Shown here: positions 52,701 through 61,700 of the stretch, one piece after another
Numbering within the stretch: the first letter of the stretch is position 1
Layout: each line of letters opens with the position of its first letter
Assembly (NCBI RefSeq): GCF_033807575.1
Contig: NC_084707.1
Coordinates: 18,648,550-18,712,549 of the forward strand
DNA from: Cydia pomonella
Lineage: Eukaryota; Arthropoda; Insecta; Lepidoptera; Tortricidae
Reading direction: 5' to 3'
Length of the DNA: 64,000 bases
Position numbers and translations under genes: made by a program
The notes under the pieces: generated by a model
Database searches by the model: none
What the model was told of the DNA's origin: nothing
What the model saw: the letters and a program-made list of their open reading frames with translations, nothing else

Positions 52701-55700
52701 CGAACGAGATCTAGTAAGTAGTTTTTTTTTAAAACGTCATAAAAATAAAAAAATAAAATGTTTTTTCATCAAACCCATACGTGTGGGGTATCTAGGGATA
52801 GGTCTTCAAAAATGATATTTAGGTTTCTAATATCATTTTTTTCTAAACTGAATAGTTTGCGCGAGAGACACTTCCAAAGTGAAAAAATGTGTGCCCCCCC
52901 CCCCCCCCCCTGTAACTTCTAAAATAACATAATGAAAAATCTAAAAAAAATATATGATATACATTACCATGCAAACTTCCACCGAAAATTGGTTTGAACC
53001 AGATCTAGTAAGTAGTTTTTTTAATACGTCATAAATGGTACGGAACCCTTCATGGGCGAGTCCGACTCGCACTTGGCCGCTTTTATGTTATTTGGGAGTT
53101 GGTTATATATTTTTATTGACATGTAGTGTGGGCTAGATGTGACCAATTTCAGTTTAGAAGAAAGGAAGATTTAATTTATTTAAATTGCGGTAATTTCTTT
53201 TAGGTAGTGTTTCAGGAAAGTATAATTCTAATTCACTATATTTTCTTACAAATTTGCTGGTTTCTAGAATATTGTCATCAAGATAGTTAAGTATCTAGTA
53301 TGTTTTGAATATTTTTGTTTTCGAGGTCCTTGTTCTTACACACAAGACTCACAAGAGCAATGCAAACGGGTCACTTCGTATATGTAGAGATTTTCATACA
53401 AGAAAAAGTTTTGATTGCTCTTGAGTAGGTAGGCCTACTCAAATAAACATTCATTCATAGGTCAAAATAACTGATATTATTCTTCTTAAGTGCATATACA
53501 TTTTATCCATAGTCTCCTACTCTAAGTTTTTCACTCATCAATTCATTACAAAAACAAACGAACAAAGATAGCTACTTAATTAAAATAACGGTACCTAATA
53601 GGTAAGTACCTAATGTATCATTCCACTAACCACATTTGATTTACGTTCGAACGTATTTTTTATTCGGTGGGTACGGATTTTTTTGTAGTAAAAAAGTAAT
53701 GTTTCGTTCTGATAAATGTTAGAGAGGTACATAATAAGTACCTCTCTAACATTTATCAGTAAATATTGTTTAGTTTTGTGTTTATTCTGTGCTAGACTTC
53801 TTTTATTGCATCTGGAACACCTACTGACATAACATTTTCTTTTTTTTAATTCCGCTACCTAAAGGTTGTCTGGAAGAGATCGCTTTTTAGCGATAAGACC
53901 GCCTGTTGTTTACCTCTTCTTTATGTGTTGTATTATTTGTACTGTTTCTGTATTGAGGTGTGCAATAAAGTATATTTGTATTTGTATTTGTACCTAAGTA
54001 AATAAGTATCTTCTGTTACCAAACCTGAACACTTTACAATACGGTTGCATTTAATTTGCACTATCAGATTTCCCGTCATCTCTATTGTAGTCAGTGTACC
54101 AACTACGTAACAAGTAGGTCTACCTAAGGCCTAACATAACCCTAGCATTAACAACCTATGCAATATATTCATCTAATAGGAGCTGCACGCAACCGGACTA
54201 AAAGTAACGAGTAACGTAGTTATATGCACATACAGGTGTCACTTGCACGTTGCAATAAGAAAGAAGGATACGTACTGTCCATGGCCCAAAAAGAACCGGC
54301 TGACGGTTAGCAGAACTCGATCAGATACATGTGATCCGATTAACACACTGCAATTCACTTGACGCAAATAAATTGATCCTTTCGCATTTAAAGAAACTGT
54401 AGATACATATAGAAAGTCAACATGGAATTGAACGAACATCTATTACTTATGACGAAATAGAAACTAAAATTCGATAGAATCTGTCAGAATATAGTTCATA
54501 CAATTAAAGTTACATATAACCCAGGTACTTACAGCAAAAACGCATGCTGCAATTAGGAAGGTACCATTATAATTATAATGCAATATCATAAAGGAAGAAA
54601 CACCAGCAACCGATAAAATCCAGGAAATGGTGTAAACGTTATTGATGATTCCCCACATGTTTAACACACATAACGAACGAAAACAAAAGGTGGCCACAAA
54701 GGTATTGTTTGCCAGCGACCCTGTTGGCTAAACGCGCCAGGTGATTTTAAAACCGCAGTAGAAACATTGACCTCAATTTTATTAAAGATTTAACTCACCT
54801 GTCACGGTTATCCTGTTCGCGAGAATCACACTGCCTTCTATATGTAAACAAGCTGAAGATCAAGTAGGCGAGCGACACGTGCAAGTCGGTCGACGATTCG
54901 AGCAAGACTGGCCACAGTGCTTCCACTGCGGGAGGGCAAAGGCAGCGCAGCGCAGGCGGCTATGTCCCAGTGCGAATGGAGTTCACTCCGCTAGCACGGC
55001 CCGGGTCCAGCTGCGCAAGCGATGACAAAGCTGGCCGCATGCGAACTTGCCGGACCACCCGCGTTCTACTAAACTATTAAAGGACCAATAGGTTCTTGTA
55101 ATAAAATATTTCAGATTTTTCAAGATACTTATAGATATTGTACACCCAATTTGTATTCCTCATACTGACCCTATGTGCTGCACATGCATGTAAACAATTC
55201 GTCTAGTATTGGCGTTTCGTAGAAAGATTTTAGGGCACACCAGAATGTGATGCCTACTTTGTTTACGTTTGAGATGTAGGTATGTATATTTATTGCTTTT
55301 GTGAGTCAACATTATGAACCATCAAGACATTTATTCAAGTGAGCCACGAGTATTATTCGTAAACATTGTATTTAGCATCATCAGATTGGAACAATTACCA
55401 AATAAAATTTAACTAAATTGCTTGAAAGCCTGCTCCGCACCGTTAGTTCCCACGAGGCAAGGCATCACTCCAAAAGGATAAGCCGGAAACGGTCACATAA
55501 AAAATATAACACTGGCCACCTGTATTCGTCAACATCAAAACTGAACAGTCGTGTTTCCCATGGCACACCGGTGCAAGAATACGCATAATGGTTTAGTAAG
55601 TAATTGTGTTTCTCTTATTTGGGGAGGCTTCTTTATAAATCGATATCTTAACCTAACATACGGAGTTCACAATTTTATTAAAGTATAATTACATAGTAAT

Positions 55701-58700
55701 CGTATAAGTTGCATTAAATGAGACTTAACGTAAAAGCGTACGTCACGTTTCGAAATCGAATAAATTTACACTCTCTGTAAAACATCTGACTGCCTTACTT
55801 TAAATCGAAACTATTTAATTATTGACAATTATACAGTGGGTAATGTATGATAATTGCAAACCTTGATAACTACATTTTTAAATGATGTTATACCTACTTT
55901 CGATTATTGGACTTATAAAATATTACGTAAAATGTTTTACTCTAAAAGGATTAAAGTATTAATGAGTTGTGAGAAAGTGAAAATTATCGCATGCAATTTG
56001 GGGAGGCTTCTTTATAAATCGATATCTTAATCTAACATAAAGAGTTCACAATTTTATTAAAGTATAAGTAAACGTTTAAGTTGCATTAATCTGTAAAACA
56101 TCTGATTGTCTTACTTTAAATCGAAGGTATTTAATGATTGATAATTATACAGTGGGTAATGTATGATTATTGCAAACCTTGACAACTAAATTTTTAAATG
56201 GTGTTACACCTACTTTCGGATTATTGGAGTTATAAAATGTTACGTAAAATGTTTCACTTTAAAAGGATTAAAGTATTAAAGAGTTGTGAGAAAGTGAAAA
56301 TTATCGCGTGCAAGGCAACGCTGGTAGTTGTATTATTCTTGTTTGGACACAATCAACATTGTCGTAAATTAGTTGGGAAATTCTCAAGTTGAATAACATG
56401 TAGTAACATGTCCATAATGCAGGAGCAAAATGGTCTGTCAAGATACTCGTATGAAAATATATTTACTTGTAAGTAAATAGGAACTACACAACACTTGATA
56501 TTTCATGGCATCTTAAAAGCCTTGAGATCTTTTTGTTACTGGTACCATTTTTGTGCTACGTATTGATTTGTTTAATTTGGGAAATTGCGATACCTAATCA
56601 TTAACTAAAGCGAAAGCTGGTAATTGAATCAATGGCTCTTTAGAACGATTACTGAAGCGGCCTAAGCTTGTGGTTAGTAAAAGTGAAATCAATGCTGGCT
56701 TTGTCCTCAGCTATCAGCAATATAGATGGTTTCACTATCGTCATTCAGATTACTTAGAACTTGAACGAACCGTCTGTCAAATGAACTCTGACAAGCACTC
56801 ACTATTCCCAAGTTGGCACAATTGATGATCTTGTAAGTTAAAACAGAACAGCGCCTATCTGCGAGTTAATACAAATAGGTATAATAAATGGGGAATATTC
56901 GTTCACGACTCTAATTCATTAAAGGCTATCCGGTTATCTTTGGTCGGTTATTCTTTTACATTACAGAGTTACGGTATTGTGATTGGGTTTTGTAGATATC
57001 GATTCATTAGCTTCTATTGAAGTAGTTAACAAAAAATCGATGCCGCTGGTTTTAAACAAACAGTTAAATCCAACCTAATAATAGTGACTAAGTAATAGTC
57101 TGAATATATATATATATTGTACTCTAGTATTTTTTGCTTATCTAAAGGTATGTTTATTGCTAGGAAAGTAACATTCTGATGCATTAACGATAAATTAATC
57201 ATTTTTATGTCAAGGTAGATATACATAATAATAGCTACTTAATGCATTCAACCTCGTCATCTTCATTATTGTCTATGTAAACTATGTAGTATAATAGCAA
57301 CGAAAGTGCCGTAAGCGTCACGTCCCAAAAACTTTTGACTTCGTCATCTTTGCAAAGACTCCGGTTGTAACGGAACCATATATAGAACATGTGTTACGAA
57401 CGATTATTGCGACTCGGTTAGAGAGTGAGTTAATTTTCAACAAAGGGCTAATCAAGCCGTAGAAATGTGATGAATCTCAGTCGGATTCTGGTATGTATCT
57501 GTAATCGCAGCGAAGTCTCGTGGCAAAACGAGCTGCATTTTGACGACTGCAGCAGACGATAGGGCACATTGTAAAGGCGCCTACATAATTCTTAATAATC
57601 TCAATAGTTGCCAAAATAATAGTGTTGCATCTGAGGGCCTACCGCGGAAACCAAAAATCTAAATTTCGATATCTGCCTCTCTATCACTCTTCCGTATTCG
57701 TGCTATAGAGATAGACAATGAAATTTCTATTTTCGTTTTTCGCGATAGTCTCTGGACTCTTAGGAAAAAAAAACAGATGTAGAGCCCTATTTGCACAAAA
57801 CTGACTGCATGTTTTAGTACGAGTATGTGATGGAAATTTATCAGAGAGATGCAACAAATTTTATAGACCTTAAAAAATACAAAAATCTGTCAATTTCACT
57901 ATATGTGCCAGATTTTTCATGCAGTCTACGGTGAGTCCAAGTGTGGAGTAGCCATAATCAGCCGCGCGTCATCGTATATCGCGCAGTCGGGAGCGGGCGC
58001 GTGTCGGACGACATCCAGCGATTTTATCATGTTATTTACAGAACACGCTAACGAGACTCGTCGAGTTCTTCACGGACCAGATACACTATCTGGATAGGGG
58101 TGATGTTCTGAGAAATAATCTTGTCGACTGTTAAGACTTAAGATTGTAGGTAGTTGCTCAGTATTTGAATACTAATACTTGTTAGTACTTGTACCTATTT
58201 ACTTGCATCAAAACAATCAACTTTTCTTGCATAACCGCAAAGAAAAACACTGACATTTTCAACAAAGGTTGTTTAGAGTTAGACAGACGGTAAGCAAAAT
58301 TGGTGGAAAGCTGTCGCGACATAGCAAACAATGGAAACACAATAGGACAAAATTGTTGCATGACTCGAAAGTTAGCAACAACGTTCACGCCGGCTTGCCT
58401 TATGTCAGGGAGCATTAGAGGATTTATTACAGTTTTACGTAAAGTAGAAAATATTATATAGATAGAATTTTAATTTTATGTTTTTTCTTCTTTTCATGCA
58501 TGCTATATAAAACATAGGATCAGGTATGTACTTATGTAGTTTCCTTAATTGCATTTTGTTTGTTACTTATTAATGATAGTAATTTTAACATTTTAAACGA
58601 CGTGTAGGACCTTTATATGGGGGTTAGTAAACTTCATAGTGAAAGCTTTGCAATTAATATTCAAATATGCCGTTACCTACTTATTTTCGTAAAAATACGT

Positions 58701-61700
58701 AGCTGGCTAGAAAATACGTAGTTGTCGCTACATGTTAATTACTTTCTATTCGTATTAAATATATTCCTACGCATATACCTAAGCAGTATTACTTAGTCTA
58801 TAAAAAGAAATTAAAATGGTTCGGTCTTTTCATTGTACGTAGTTAGCACTTTGTTTTGATATACATATAATCAAGTCTTTTGATGTAGGACTCGATATAG
58901 CATTCAGCTAGATTATTATGTCTATTATAGAGCTTGTAAATAAATCCCTAACCTAATAACATACCATGAGACGCGTGCAAGAGCGGTCTTGGGCTGGGCT
59001 TGCGTAGGGCGGCGCGCGCCCGGCAGCAGAGGAAGGTCCTGAGCGAGTGTGATGTTTCAGTGCGGCTATCTCGAGGGGCTGCGCTCATCACTCGGTGGCT
59101 GGACGCAGAAAGTTAAATCATGGTACTGGGGACGCCCACTAGTAAGTGCCCCGGCCTCTGCCAGCCGGAACGATCAGCGAGATGTCCTTAGCACATTGAC
59201 AATTATTAACATTTGCACGATATTTTACAAAAAAACTTTTCTATTCTTTAATTTAAAGTTATCGCTTTATAAAATCGGTGAAACTGCTTGATGTTAGAAA
59301 ATAATTTGATTGTATGTTTTCACATTATATTATCGCTGCACTTCATTTCGGTGTTGATATTTTATTTGACTCATTAAAGTTAATTTCGAGGTAGCGTTGC
59401 ACTTTTAATAATCTGTTTGTTCATTATAATTATGTTTTTATTAATTAGCCTGTAGTTGAGGTATATTTTATATCGGATGGTGCGCTGCCGCTGCCGTGCT
59501 GCATGTCATCCAGTAGTGCTCGGCGACAACGTTCAAGAATGAGATCAACACCCGCGGGCATACATACTTCTTTATAGGGTTGTATTATTACACATAGATT
59601 CTTTTATGTTTTGCCTCAGTAACATTTTACGTATCGTTTACCTACTTAGCTGATGATGTTGTAACAGAACTTGGAACATTTATTTCTTTACGCTACTATG
59701 TATTTTAAATTTTAGCGATATTTTGTTGCTTTTTGTTTAACTAATTTTGTAGGTTTATTTGAAACACCTATATAATTAGATAGGTAGTCGGGATAAATAA
59801 TGCTGTATGTCTTCATGAAAACATTGTACACTTGTGGAATATAACTCTTTGAACCACGCCACCGAGTGATCGAAACGCATGATTCCGAGCCTCCAGCACA
59901 CATCTCACTTACAGCTTCTTGATACATTCGACGTGGATTGATCACTTTACATTACTGTAACTGAGGGGCACAAGGTTGTAAGTAACATTCACACCGAACT
60001 TGTATTGTAGAGCCCTTGTAGCCGTCGCTATATTAGTTACAGCCCTCTGCCACCCAGCTACGTCTTCAATTTCTTAAAGCACTTGTACTTAGAGGCTGAA
60101 AATAAATTAGCTGTTTAGTATTGTAGCGGTAAACTATAGCGTGGATGTGGTGATAATAGTATCTACTTAAATAGGACAAACCTTCAGTAACATATTTGTA
60201 AAAATCATCGTCTGGTCGTGTACATATTTCATACTTTTCACGTATTTTGGCTGCAGTTGAACTTTAAATATTGATTGTAAAGGCTGCTTTTCCACCAGAG
60301 ATGTGGGCCGTGGAAGCTGAATTGTGATAATTAATTACAATTAAACGAGTAGCTAACCACACAGTTTAGCACATATCTGATGAAACAGCAGCCTTAGGTT
60401 GATCAGGCATCGATATCAAAGTGGATTGTGGCTTACAGGAGTTGGCGCACAAGTTGTCTCGAAGTTTCGACATGAAGGAAGACGGCGGAGCGCTGGCAGA
60501 GGACCGGGGCGGGATTCGACGGCACCAGTCCATGCAGCGACTGCAGCATGAGGCTGGGGACGAGGCGCGCGCGGCACGCGTCGTGCCCGACCACCACGGC
60601 AATCTGCACGTCACCGTTAAGAAGACCAAGCCGATCCTCGGCATCGCTATAGAAGGCGGCGCCAACACTAAGCATCCGCTGCCTAGAATTATAAACATAC
60701 ACGTAAGACTGCTTTTATGAGATTGAGATGTTTTTGATGGTTTGATTGATGTAATGATTTTAAATCAACACATGTATGTACTTAGTCAGTGTAAACTTTT
60801 GTCTAGTTGCCTCTCCAGAATTAACATAAAAAATGTGAAAATGGCGCTTTCAAACGTTACGGTTCAATACAATTAGAAAAGTTGTACTCTAAACTTGGTG
60901 TACTCTTTTGACCAGGACTCCAATATGCCTTGAATTTAATGAAGAATTAGGAGGTACCTATAGCGAAATCTCGAATCGCACCCAAACTGTCTTTTAAAAG
61001 TATTACCTACATTAAAAGGGCTCGAGGAGGGCTATAACTGTCACTATTGAGTCCGCATCTTCATAAGTATAGGTATGTATTAAAAATGTGTATTTCAGAT
61101 ATACACATTTTTGTGTATGAAGGTTTATGTATGTTTTATAGTTTTCGTATTCATAACTAGTTTAGTTTAGTTAGGTTTAGTTCTCAATCAATCAATCAAT
61201 CAATCAATTCTTTATTCGTTCATCACAGGTACATAAATAGGTGGTAACTCAGTATTCTAAGGAACAGCTATGATGTGCCTTTTGGCGTACGAAATAATTT
61301 CTTATTATCTAACTATATACATATTCAATAATTTATTTACACGGGCAATGAGCTTATGAGATTGGCATATGCAAACATATTTCAATAAGTCAATTCATAT
61401 ATTAAAAAATAATAATGAGAATAAAAATAAAATAAAATAAAAAATTACAATTAATTACATTTGGCATATGTCAATATCATTAAAATAATCAGTCACACTA
61501 TAATAACATTTAACTAATAAAAATTTTAATAATAAGGACTTCAATTTTTGTATTGGTGCCGTTTGCCATGATTCTGGTAACTTATTAAATATCCTTGGTG
61601 CCATCACTAGTACGCTTTTTTGCATCAAGGCTGTCGTAGTCCTACTCACTAATAGCGCTGGCTTTCTTGGGCGAAGGCTGCAAGTTCGCTTTTGCTCTTT

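Larger units (their letters stand above)
38855..54532 (-). other. Nested-gene intron and dysc intron, repeat-rich
   Basis: Contains LINE tails (42058-42160), the second copy of the poly-C repeat (42940-43250), an exact 43-bp direct repeat (43664-43706 and 43808-43850), a SINE (45266-45565), a hairpin at 46601-46686, a TIR element (47333-48050), LINE and MITE pieces (49437-49820), a LINE fragment (51040-51415), a SINE (51825-52096), a dispersed repeat (52240-53085), a 22-bp perfect hairpin (53709-53759) and a LINE 3' end (53864-53998). In 39000-42000 I recognise nothing. Confidence 0.55.
55071..58966. other. Intron between nested-gene promoter and candidate exon
   Basis: Contains the tandem duplication at 55621-56313, a MITE at 57635-57752 and the possible exon at 58042. 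Apart from these I recognise nothing. Confidence 0.5.

Noticed and set aside
60366..60702. Two minus-strand frames of 89 and 110 codons over the PDZ3 exon
   Set aside because: They are shadows of a GC-rich coding exon read on the wrong strand.
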